A stretch of DNA of 64,000 nt from Owenia fusiformis (Eukaryota; Annelida; Polychaeta; Sabellida; Oweniidae): positions 30,050,024-30,114,023 of the forward strand of contig CAIIXF020000006.1 in the NCBI GenBank assembly GCA_903813345.2. The letters are read 5' to 3'. The notes under the pieces were generated by a model that ran no database searches, was not told the origin of the DNA, and worked only from the letters and a program-made list of their open reading frames with translations. Below are positions 35,101 through 47,100 of the stretch, one piece after another. Made by a program: the position numbers and the translations under genes. Every line of letters starts with the position of its first letter. The first letter of the stretch is position 1.

Positions 35101-38100
35101 ATCTGCATCTAACGATTACTGCAACTAATCCAATATATCCAAAATAATGCTCCAATAAGTCCACAGATTAAATAAAACACGCTTGCACAGAAATAAATCC
35201 AAACTGACGAGGTCTTGTATCTTCAACATCTTGGTTTACTCTGATTCACGTGGTTAATTGCAAACAATAAAATCCAGACACCTCAAGTTGCATCATGGGA
35301 AAACTACAACTTAAGTTGGAGGGAAATTCAAATAAAAGAATCTGATTGGCTGATCACCGGTTGCTGGGTACTTATTATTCTAATTTATTCCACTTCAGTC
35401 TGCTGATCCTGTAAACAACCCAGTGCATACGTGACATTCTGCATGTACACATTTGAGTCATTAAACTCTCTGAAAGAGTCGACTGACTCCACTTACAAAA
35501 TTAAACAATAAAAATAAAAAATCACAATTTTGTCACAATATCAATGTCACACCTGCACCTAGGACATGGATATGTGTTCTTGCTACTATCGTTTTCAGCT
35601 TGAATCCACTTATTTAAGCATTCGTCACAGAATGTATGTCCACATTTAAGAGACTTTGGAGTCTTTAGTGTCTCTAGACATATAGGACACATCAAATGTT
35701 CAGAAGATTCCTCAAAAAATGATCTAGCAGTTGCCATTTTGTGATATTTTGCTATCACTGATTTTAATGATTCAACCACTTTTTAAGTTGAAGGTTGCTA
35801 ACAACAGATTAGGGTTCACAAGGAAGTAAATAAAAATTGTTTGTTAACAAAGAACCAATGAAAAAGTATTTGTTCAGATCCTGAAGTTAAACACTTCTTA
35901 GAACAGTCTGACCCCCTTTTCAAAAAACTAGAAAGTTGCTAACAACAGATTAGGGTTCACAAGGAAGTAAATAAAAATTGTTTGTTAACAAAGAACCAAT
36001 GAAAAAGTATTTGTTCAGATCCTGAAGTTAAACACTTCTTAGAACAGTCTGACCCCCTTTTCAAAGAACTAGAAAGTCATTTTTGAGATCAATAAACTCA
36101 ACACAAATATCTATCACATCCGGCTACTGCTTGAGAATACCTTTCACCCCGTTGAAGTTTACATGTATCGCTCTAACAGCGCTGGCTACTGATATACTTC
36201 ATCACAAGTCTCACTCCTCCCAGCTTTCGGGGATTAAATTGAAGCAGATATAACGCGGGATTACCCCAAGCAGAGTTGATCAGGCTTGTAATGATATGTA
36301 TCAATTGGTTGTACCAAGTATTGTGTTATGAATTGTGTTACCCATAATGCATTATTTTATAATAAAACTGGAAGTTGCATAAGACACAAAATGGCTGTTT
36401 AGTTCAGTACATGGTACTGCGGGTAAAATCCTTAAATATCACAGTAATCCTCATCATGGACATTAAATCTATTATGCCCCCTCCAAGAATGGAGTTTGCC
36501 GGGGATGTGGAAAAAAGCTGGAGGATATTTATACGCATCTTTGACTGGTATTTAGCCGCCATTGGTGATATCAGGGATAGCCAGAAAATTGGACTTTTGA
36601 TAAATGCAGCTGGACCAAAAGCCGCTCAAATCTATGAAACTTTCAAGTTTGTTGAAGGTGAGGATAAGAATAAATATCAATGCATTCGTGATAAATTTGA
36701 GAAATATTGCATTCTGATTAACGAAACATACAAACATTTAGTGTTCAGGTCAAGATGCAAGTCTGATAGCGAATCTTTTGATGATTTCCTGGTTGACTTA
36801 AAATCCAAAATCCTTACATGTAATTACAAGGACCAAGAATTGTCTAATCTTAGAGATCAGATTGTCATTGGAATAAATAATCAGAGACTTCAGGAAAGGC
36901 TACTTCGAGAAACAGAATTAATCGAGCTGAAAGCCATAGATACATGGATACTGGAGCCAAGGCCAACCTACTATCTGTAAAGATTACAATAGTTTGAAGT
37001 ACAAACCCAAGATACATAAGAAATGTGTAAAACTTGTTGATTATAATGGGTGTAAAATCTCTAATACTGGTGTATGTATTGCACAGGTTGTTCTCAAGGG
37101 AAAGAGTCACAATGTAATGTTTGTTGTTGTTGACAAAGGGGACTCATTATTAGGTCAAGTATCCCTTGAAAAGTTGAACTTGGTTCAAAGAATTCATGTT
37201 GTATCTCAGACTGATGAATCACGCAATGTTGAGAATAAATCTTGTAATGTAGGTGATTCTAAGTTGTGTAATGTAGAGAGTATTGGAAAGTTGTTTCCAA
37301 AGATCTTTGAGAATATCGGTGCCACTCAAGCCATGCCTTTCACTTACAAGGTAACACTAAAGGATGGTTCTAAGCCTGTTATTCATGCTCCTAGAAAGGT
37401 ATCACAGCCAAATAAAGATAAAATAAAGTCTAATCTTGAAAAGCTTTAAAGCAATGGTATCATAAGAAAGGTCAATGAACCAACTGAGTGGGTGAACAGC
37501 ATGGTGAGTGTAATGAATAGTAAAGGTGAAATTCGTACAACCCTTGACTCATCACATTTAAATGAATACATCATGAGACAAGCCTACCCCCTCCCTAGAA
37601 AGGATGATATCCTCAGTGAAATGTCAGGTGTAAAAATAATCTCCAAGTTAGATGCGTCATCATCTTTTTTCCAAATCAACTTCATCCTGAATCTCAATTA
37701 CTCACTACTTTTAATACCCCATGGGGCCGTTATTGCTACACTAGACTGCCACAAGGACTCGTTAGTATAGCCAAAAAGAACTTGAACCAAATGACCCCAA
37801 GACTTCAGAGATTATTCATGAAATTACAGAGATATGACTATGAGATTATATATACCTCTGGGAAAGAAATGTACTTAGCTGATACTCTAAGTCGAGCTTG
37901 TTTTGATGACAATAGTGAAAAAGACCTGATAGATCAAGTAGTTGAATCCCAAATTAACATGGTATATGACAATCTACCAGCTTCTTATGTTGCCCTTCGT
38001 GAAATAGCTCAAGAAACAGCAAATGATCCAATATTGTCTAAGATTGTCAACTATTGTAAACATGGATGGCCAAAAGGGAGAAATAAGGAACTAGTGTACT

Positions 38101-41100
38101 TTCAAATGAGGGGAGATTTGACAGTGATCAACAATATTCTCATGAAAGGACCTTGTATGATAATTCCACACTCTCTCAGACCTAAAATGTTAAAGAAGCT
38201 TCATGAAGGTCACTTAGGGATAGAAAAAACTAAACGTTATGCTAGAACATCACTATTCTGGCCTGGATCTCAAAGGATATAACTAGACTTGTGCATAGTT
38301 GTGAAGTATGCGAAAAACATAGATTTAGCCAAACCAAGTTACCCATGAAAGATGGTGACAATACCAAGGCTCCTTGGGAGAAGATAGGCGCTGATGTATT
38401 TCACTTAGATGGCAGAAACTATCTAATCATAGTGGATTATTTCTCTACTTTTCCAGAAGTTTGTCCACTTAATTCTACCTCTACTTCCTGTATTATTCAT
38501 CGAATGAAGTCAGTATTTTCTCGTAATGGTATTCGAAAGGTAACTAGAGCGGATTCTGGAAGCCAATTTGACAGTAAAGAATTTCACACATTTGCTGTGT
38601 CTAATGGGTTTGATATAAGTCTCTCCTCGCCACATCACCATAAAGGGAATGGTAAGGCAGAAAATTGTGTAAGAACAGTGAAAATTCCGCAGAAAGTCAC
38701 GAAAGTCAGAAAGTTCCTTTAGCACCACTGTGTCCATATATACACCTCTACTATCACTTTAATTTATAGTTATATATGAGATTAAGTTATTTTCATTTTA
38801 CAATGAATGATTCACAGACTTCACATAAATATTCAGCACATTTGATACATCTGGCTACTGCACATGAATACTGCTTATCCAGTTTACACATGTCACAGTT
38901 TATGTCTTCTTATGATTTTCCCATTTGCTTTTCATTTCTCTCCACTGCTTCATCCATTGACTTCAAAATGAAGTTGGTCTTACATGAACTAGCACCAAGT
39001 TTAGGAATACCAATGTGACATCTGCACATAGGACATCTGCCCTGTCAACCCTCATGCATTAGGCTTGATTGTCACGCATTTGCTGGAAAAATTGAAACCA
39101 CGCATCAATTTTGCCTGTATGATAACATGTCATGCAAATCACACATTATGTTGATATTTTACTGTTTAAAAATCTGCTTTTTATAAAACGCCGAAACAGT
39201 AAAAAAACGAATGCTGAAAAAAGGTGAAAGCATTCCGTTCGACTTTTCTTGCAAATGCCATATATGTCACGCATTTGGTTTGAAAATTATGTATTTGTCA
39301 CACATTTGAATCAAAATTTTCATAAGATTGATATCACCGACAAAAAGACTAAAGTTGAATCTTATTTTTTACATTGTTAATGTGTGCATGTAATAGGGGA
39401 AGGGTTACTGTCTTATCTGACATATTAAAATATAAGTTAGTAACTTTAGGGTCATTCTTCCTATTGTTGGTTTACTCTTGAAAATAATTCATTTTGGTAA
39501 ATTATATTTCAGTTGTCATCTGAACCTTTTCAAGACATGGAATTGCATGAGACTAAAATCAGAGACCTGTTAGGCAATGGCCACCATTTTTACTATAACT
39601 TGAAAAGTAGTGGAGCGATTTTGTTCATACAGATGTATTTGATATGTGAATACTCATTAGCCTTGCACACTGTCTCATGACACTTCGCGTAGTAGGCAGC
39701 CATTTTAAAAAATGGCTGTCATTTTTACATTTTTTTTACTATACTCGAAAAGTATTGGAGCGATCTTGTTCATATTTGATATGTGAATACTTTAAGCATG
39801 GCACATTGTCTAATAAAACTTTGTGGATTAGTCGGCCATTTTGAAAAATGGCGACCATTTTTATGTGTGTTATTTTACATTTATAACTCAAAAAGTAATA
39901 GAGCTATTTTGTTCATATTTGATATGTGAATACTCTTAAGGATTGCAAACTATCTTATGACATTTTGGGTAGTAGGTGGCCCTTTTAAAAATATAGTGAT
40001 ATATTAGACCAAGGGCCAAAGGCCCAAGGTCCAATATTTCACTATTTTGCCTGCAGATATGATGTTATTAATATTATTACCACCGTTTATTACCAGGGCT
40101 GAAATAGTAAAAATTGACTGGCCACAAATCAAAATTATACACACTGAACGATATCTCATTTCCCGGGAAACATTGCTGGACTGAAATATCATTATTGGCC
40201 CACCACTATGACATCACATATTGCTCAGGTCAATATAGTAAAATTAAAACCTTCAATTCTAGTACTAATACTCTAAGAACAGGCCCGGCAAGGTGGTTTT
40301 TAAAAGTACATCATATATCAAAAAAATCAACATTTTGAATACTATTTGAGGTAAAGATTATAAGTGCACATACATTTATTTCAGAACTACATCAATGTCA
40401 TTAATGGCATCTTTTGTACATTATTGTACATGGATTTTTAAAGTACATCAATAAAAGTGTCATTTAATGTCTTCAATATCAATTTACCTCAGGGTAAAGT
40501 TTATAGTACATGTATTTCTAAAGTAAAAAAATGTCATCAATGCCATGCCATTTTTGTGCTCCTTCGAGATAAAAATGTAGTCGTAATTGTATATTTTTAA
40601 AGTACATCATTTGTTTAGATTTTTTCTGGATATGTACAGTTTTCATCTATGTAGGACCTGTACAGGATTGTCACTTTTTATACTTTCTTAAGTTTAGGGT
40701 GGAGTTTACATTTTGTCAAAGAGCATTTTAGAATTTCCAAGAAAATATGTTTTTTGCTTTTGTTTGTTCATTTGTTGAAGAATAGATGAGTTAACCACAT
40801 ATTATATTATTTTTCTACAGGAAGTGGAGCTTTTACTACAACAATTCTATGTGAGGCTGACAGGAGAGAATGGGACAGCTAGGGGTATAATACACTTGGT
40901 CAACTCACTGGAGACATGGGACAACAAACTCAATGCTGTCATGCACGGGTCCAACCCTCTTCCTGATGCTGAATGGCTCAGGTATATGCAAAATCACATT
41001 TATTATTAATTGTTAATCTCATGATAGCTTTATGTACCTGGTGGAAAACCTCCATGAATGGAACACTTTTTAAAGTACTGCTGTCTAATTGATTAATAGA

Positions 41101-44100
41101 ACTTAAGCCTCTGTAAGTGGAACACCTCCAAAGTGCAACATGTTTTTGATGTACCAAAGGTTTTCCACTTACACAGTCCATCCCAATAGGCAGTAGAACT
41201 TAAAACCCAGAGGCCTTCAGTGCAATAACTTCAGAATCCCAATATAGAATTAAATATGGCTTCGTTTTGCCTATTGATTTTCTTGTAATTTCAAACTTGG
41301 TTGTTTTGAACCTTTGTGAAATATGTGTTGAAGGTTTGAGATATTCTAAGAGAGCAAAACTTTGTTTATATCTTGATCTTTAATTGTTTACTCAAATTAT
41401 AAGTAAATAACACTGTTTTCCTTTTCCAGATTCTATCAGTTGTTAGATGACTGGGTACTAAGTATCAATGATACCCTTCAGTATATAGGAGGCACACAGA
41501 AGGAAGATGATCGTGAGCAGGGAGGCATGCATAGGAAGTAAGATTTATGTTATTTACATTGTTAAAACAGTATATATATGGTAACCCATTTGTTATATCT
41601 GTGTGCAGTAATAGAAATGGAGAGTTTTTGACAGAGAAGTGTACATTGTACTTAGGTACACTCATTTTTGAAATTTATGTGTGTGAAGGACTATCCATTT
41701 TCTCAATCAATCAAACATTCATTCATTCGATTTATTCATTTACATGCTGTATCATTTCAGTGTGATGGTGAAGTACAATCAAAATTGAAAATTTGTTTGA
41801 AGAGTGTGACGAACCTTTCATTTTTTGTTTTTTCAATCACTAAACTAAAACTAACATCCATTCATCTTATTTATTGATTCATATATTTCAGTGTGCTTGT
41901 GAGTGATGTATTCAGGTGGAGTCAAAAGTGGTTGTCATCTGCCACAAATGGAATTGACAGTGAAGATGCTAAACTTGTTGAACAAGTAAGTTATACAATC
42001 AGATCAACCCAGGCCCGTAGCCAGGATTTGCCAAGGGGGGTTCACTTTTCGAAAAATTCCAGGGGGGTTCACTTTTGACAATTTTGGTCCAAAAATGCCC
42101 CAAATCACTTTAAAGGCTCAGAATGATGAAAAACTGTATGATTTTGAAAGAATTTTTGGCCAGGGGGGGTTCGCTCGAACCCCTCAAACCCCCCTGGCTA
42201 TGGGCCTGCAAGCCATAGTTCCTCAATAATTCTTCTCTCACACATATATGAGAAATATGTGAGACGCCATTTTTTGTTTGTTTGTACTCTTTTTTTACTT
42301 TATTTAGCCTTGAAAGTAGTGGTCCCTCTAAGGGTCGGAATACATGAACTAGGAAAAAGAAAAAATTATCTGCATTCCTGCAAGACACATGTATATTGAT
42401 ACGACATGTGTTTTTCACATGTGATGCACTGTTTGCATTAGTGGTTTTAAGACTTATTCAATTTCAGTATCATTGTTTGAATACTTCCTATCTTGCAAAC
42501 TGTAAAAGTAGAACTGATTATTTATCTCCATTTTAATAAATACCAATATTCATTCATAATACATCAACCAGTTCTAACTGAAACTTTGTATGTTCACCAG
42601 GTGACGACCCTACATACAGAGATGGTGAAATGGATGGTGCAGATGCTCCTCCGATTGGCTCCAGACAGACCGGACAGTTCCAAGGAAGCTAAGGATGCCG
42701 TGTTGCTTGGTAGCGCCCCATTGACAAAATTACAACAAAATGCGACGTCATTATTTGAACGACTTGATCATTTTACGATTTATGTCTCGGAGTGTTGCAA
42801 TGGGATTGTGATGACTGCCATGCAGATGAAGATTGATGCACATGAGGATGGTGCTGACCATGAGTTCAGGGACCTTAAAAGAATGCAGGTATTTACCCAG
42901 AATTCATTGTAATTGATTTTAATGAATGTATGTGCATTAGGTTTCTCAGAGTTTGTTCATAGAAAATGGGTAAAAAAATTTCGTGGTAAAATTGTTATTT
43001 ATGTACCTGAACAGTAAATATTACTTAGTGTTGATACGGGGTTGAGAATCTCAAAAGATGTTTACTGCCTCAAGAAATATTTGTCTTTGTGTATTTTGAA
43101 CTAAGGGGAAGAATCCTTTACTAAATATTTATTCAAAAATGTAAGGAATGATGATACAATGAAAGATTTTATTCTTGGCAGTGAGATACCTTGTACTTGT
43201 TTTTCACTCGTACTTCATGACTATAGCAATGTCTCTTAGCAAACTGTACTGAAAGTTTTGTCTTCCACTTCAGACCGAATGTGATGAGTGGGTCCATACA
43301 GCTAAGATGCTACTAGCTGAACTACTTGGCCAACCCGTCCCACTGCCTGAGCATATTAAGAAGAAGGTAGTGGAAGAGGTGAAGAAACCACAGCCTGAAA
43401 TCACATTTGTTGATAAAGAGAAACTTATCACTCCAGGAGATGAGCAAGAAAATGTGCCAAAGGTATGTGCATGTACATAAAATCATTAATTAAAGGCATG
43501 GGCGGTCCTGTAGCTGGAGGTTATACTGCAATGTCAAACATTACGGAATATTTCTAGACATTTCTTCAACTTAAACTTAATATAATTAAATGGCCAGTGG
43601 AAGAATAATATCCTCTTAAGCTTTCTAAAGTGCATTTGCCTTGCCTATTTTTAGATCCTGGCTACACTTCTTGAGTCAAACGTCTATTCTTGAAATGAAT
43701 ATAAGAACTTGCATTAATGGGACATACGAGTAAATCCGAACACCTCCCAATCTGAACACTTTTTTTCGGTCCCATTTTTTCCTCCCATTGACTCCCATGT
43801 TAAAAAAAACTTGAAATGTGAACACCTCCCAATATGAACAGTCATATTTGAAAAATTCACCTGTCTAATCTGAACACTTTCCATAAAATTTCTGATGTTT
43901 TATATAAAATTGCTCAAATTATTTTGTCATGATATCAAAACTTTGGGAAATAATCTTGAATGGTCTCATTCATAATGGGGCTTTCCACTATAGCTTAGCA
44001 CTATATTACCTACCATAATAGATAGTGACCAAACAGGATACATTAAAAATAGATTTATTGGGAATAATATTAGACTTCTCAAAGACATAATGAAATATAC

Positions 44101-47100
44101 AGATGACAATCAAATTGAAGGATTACTTTTGTTTTTGGATTTTGAAAAAGCGTATGATACTGTTGAATGGGACTTTGTTGAAAGAACTTTAAAAGCATTT
44201 GGATTCGGAGAACATTTTATTAATATTTTTAACACCATACACAATAATAGTGAAAGTTGTATCATTAATAATGGTGAAACCTCACAATATTTTAAATTAC
44301 AAAGAGGTATGAGACAGGGTAGCCCTTTATCTGGATATCTATTTATAATGGTTATGGAAATTTTAAGTATATTGATACGCACTAACAAGCAAATAGAAGG
44401 TATCAAAGTTAATGATCAACAAATAAAATTATCACTATATGCAGATGACATCACATGCATCATAAAAAATGAAGAATCTGCACAAAATATCTTGAAAATA
44501 ATGGACGATTGTAAAGTTTGTTCAGGCTTAAAAATAAATATAGCAAAATCAGAAATAATGTGGATTGGATTGAGCAAAGATAAAACTGAGGATATAAATG
44601 GAATAAAATGTTCTAAGCATGTGACAGCTTTAGGATATTGCTTTACTTATTCTAAAGAGGTTGATGAAGACAAAAATATTAAACAGAAAATTGAAAAAAT
44701 GAAAAATAAATTAAATTTATGGACAAGTAGAAAATTTAAGATTCTTCATAACATTTTAATTTGTCAGGAAAAGCTACAAGCTATGGGTGTAGAACAAACA
44801 GCAAATTGTCAACATTGTCAAATGAGACACTCAATCAAACATATGCTAATAGAATGTGAAACATCAGAAAAATTATGGAAAAAGTTCAAAGAGGATATGA
44901 AATACTTGTTCAATACAATTCAACTCTCAGATAAAGATATTTTATATGGCCACAAACCCAAAGAAGATGACTATAAGGAATACAATTTAACAATATTAAT
45001 AATGAAATTTTATTTATACACCAGCTTTCTCAACAAAACAAAACCAACATATTTTGATTTTAAATTACTTTTTCAACATCATGTAGAAATAGCAACATAC
45101 TCTGTAAGTCATGACAAGTTGAGAAATATACAACAAAGGCTTTTATAATACACACTTCTTTCTTTTTTGGTATGAATGTTCTAAATAAACAATAATATAT
45201 GCTTAAAATAATGAAAAGTAGTATGAATGAGTGAATGGAGGAAAAAATGGCGGTGGTGTGAAAGACACATTGTTTCTAAGAATAGATAAGTAACTTTTTC
45301 TTTTTTTCTATTTTAATTATATCACATCAATTTTAAAAATAGCGCTGACAATCTTAAATTTTGGGCTCTAAAATCTGTTTAAGCTCAATACTTACTCAAT
45401 TGAATCAAGAAAATGATCATATGATCTAATTTGATGTAATAAAAACAATGTATTGTAAATATGTACTGTCTATTATGTGAAATCAATGAAGTGAAATAAA
45501 TAAAGTAGAAAAAAAAAAAAAAATAAAATAATGGGGCTTTCCAGCATGATTAGATTCATTTGAATCAAATTTTCAAATTTCTGGAATGCCATAAAGCTAT
45601 GTGGCCAAAAGAACTATAAATATTTACCGAGAATGTGTTCACGCTTCTTCAGAATCTTGATTATTGCGAATGCAAAAACCTCGAAATGTGAACACCTCCT
45701 AATCTGAACACTTTTATCCGGTCCGGTCCCAATAGACAGGTTTTACTGTACATGTATATGTAAACTGTTACTCATTGTTGATATGAATGAGATAAAATCT
45801 TCATTCCACAACCTGCTTTTCCTTTTTACCTTTCAACCTTTGATTGTGAGTGATATTTGTGTTCCAGACCGATGGAGCTACAGAGGGTGGCAAAGATGTG
45901 GATAAAGATCCTGCAGCACCTCCTACATCCACTGATGAACCTGCTGAGCCAGCCAAGGAACCAGAGCAACCAACAGCTTCTAATGACTCGCCTGAACAGG
46001 TAAAGAAACCTTTATTCTAAGCAACTGATTCCATAGCTCAAATTTTAAAAATTGTGTATGTTTTTAGTGTGTGCCAAATTGCTTTCTAAGTGGCTTAGTT
46101 AGGCTGAACCTATGTTGTGGTAGCTTACTATGAATTGACCCATAGTCATTTTAGATTGCTCTATTATCTATTCATTTTTACTTGTCTGCAGTCAAAATAG
46201 TGACACGAAAGGGCTAAACGGCTTGCACCAAGGTGCGACCGTCAAAAAGATGAGTTTGAAAAATATACATTATTTTAAATAATACTTGTAAGTATACAAA
46301 ATAAGATGCAAATTTGATATTGATGTGTAATGATAGTCCGTTCGGGTGTGGTAATTTTATGAAAAACAATTATGGTAAAAAATTGGATATTTATGACCTT
46401 AAAATGCGATTTCTATTAAAAAGTTACTGTTGTCAAGGATATTATTCCTATTTTATATAGTCAGTGTTTTTTAAATATACCAATAACCATTTCCTTAGTT
46501 TTTGACAAAGTAAATAATTATAGGGCTCACACAAGGATCAACTTTGTTCATAGCATTTTCATATAAGTGATGTTTTGAAAAAATACGAAGGTAAACTCAA
46601 TTTTATTTTTTATTTGTTGAAGAAAAAACAATTATATGTTTGTTTTCTTGTTTCGACTGAAAAATCTCAATTCATCACCCTTGCTTCGCAAGCAGGAGAG
46701 TCTACACCAGTACGAAAAAGTCTTCAAAAAGTTGATCCTTGTGTGAGCCCTACAATTATTTACTTTGTCAAAAACATATATAATGGTTATTCGGATATAT
46801 AAAAAATAGGAATAGTATCATTGACTTTTGATTTTGAATAAAAAAGTATTACGAGCATATAGTGCATCACTTAGTTTATAGCTTGCAGACAGTGATCTAA
46901 GAGGCATCATCTTGTAGTAATGGGTGTGACAGTGATGAGACGGGAACTGATTTTATTAATGCAAGTTTTGACAATCCTAGTATGGTTTATCTTACGGACG
47001 TCATATTAAAAGATACCAATTTGCATTACATCAACATCAAAGAAGTTTGATTTGTTCACAGATACGTGTCAGAGTGATACCTGTAGCAGTTGCACTAGAT

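Larger units (their letters stand above)
21397..35537 (-). mobile_element. Ty3/Gypsy LTR retrotransposon inserted in the TRIM gene
   Basis: A complete LTR element is read on the minus strand: 5' LTR 33549-35537, primer-binding site 33530-33547, gag-pol from 33511, polypurine tract 23386-23400, 3' LTR 21397-23385. The LTRs are 1989 bp each, collinear without indels, and begin TGTGAC and end GCGACA. I counted about six mismatches between them (for example at 21470, 22222 and 22801 in the left copy), about 0.3%, so the insertion is recent. The domain order gag, protease, RT, RNase H, integrase tail is that of Ty3/Gypsy. Two lesions are present: a CR1-type LINE at 25383-29270 inside RT, and an in-frame loss of the integrase zinc finger and core. 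No envelope-like frame is seen. With target duplication ATAT it splits the TRIM gene between RING and B-box. Confidence 0.9.

Noticed and set aside
21393-35541. Endogenous retrovirus interpretation
   Set aside because: No envelope-like frame lies between pol and the 3' LTR, and domain content is that of an LTR retrotransposon.
46575-46802. 75-aa frame in the foldback element
   Set aside because: Low-complexity AT-rich translation inside an inverted repeat, without any recognised motif.
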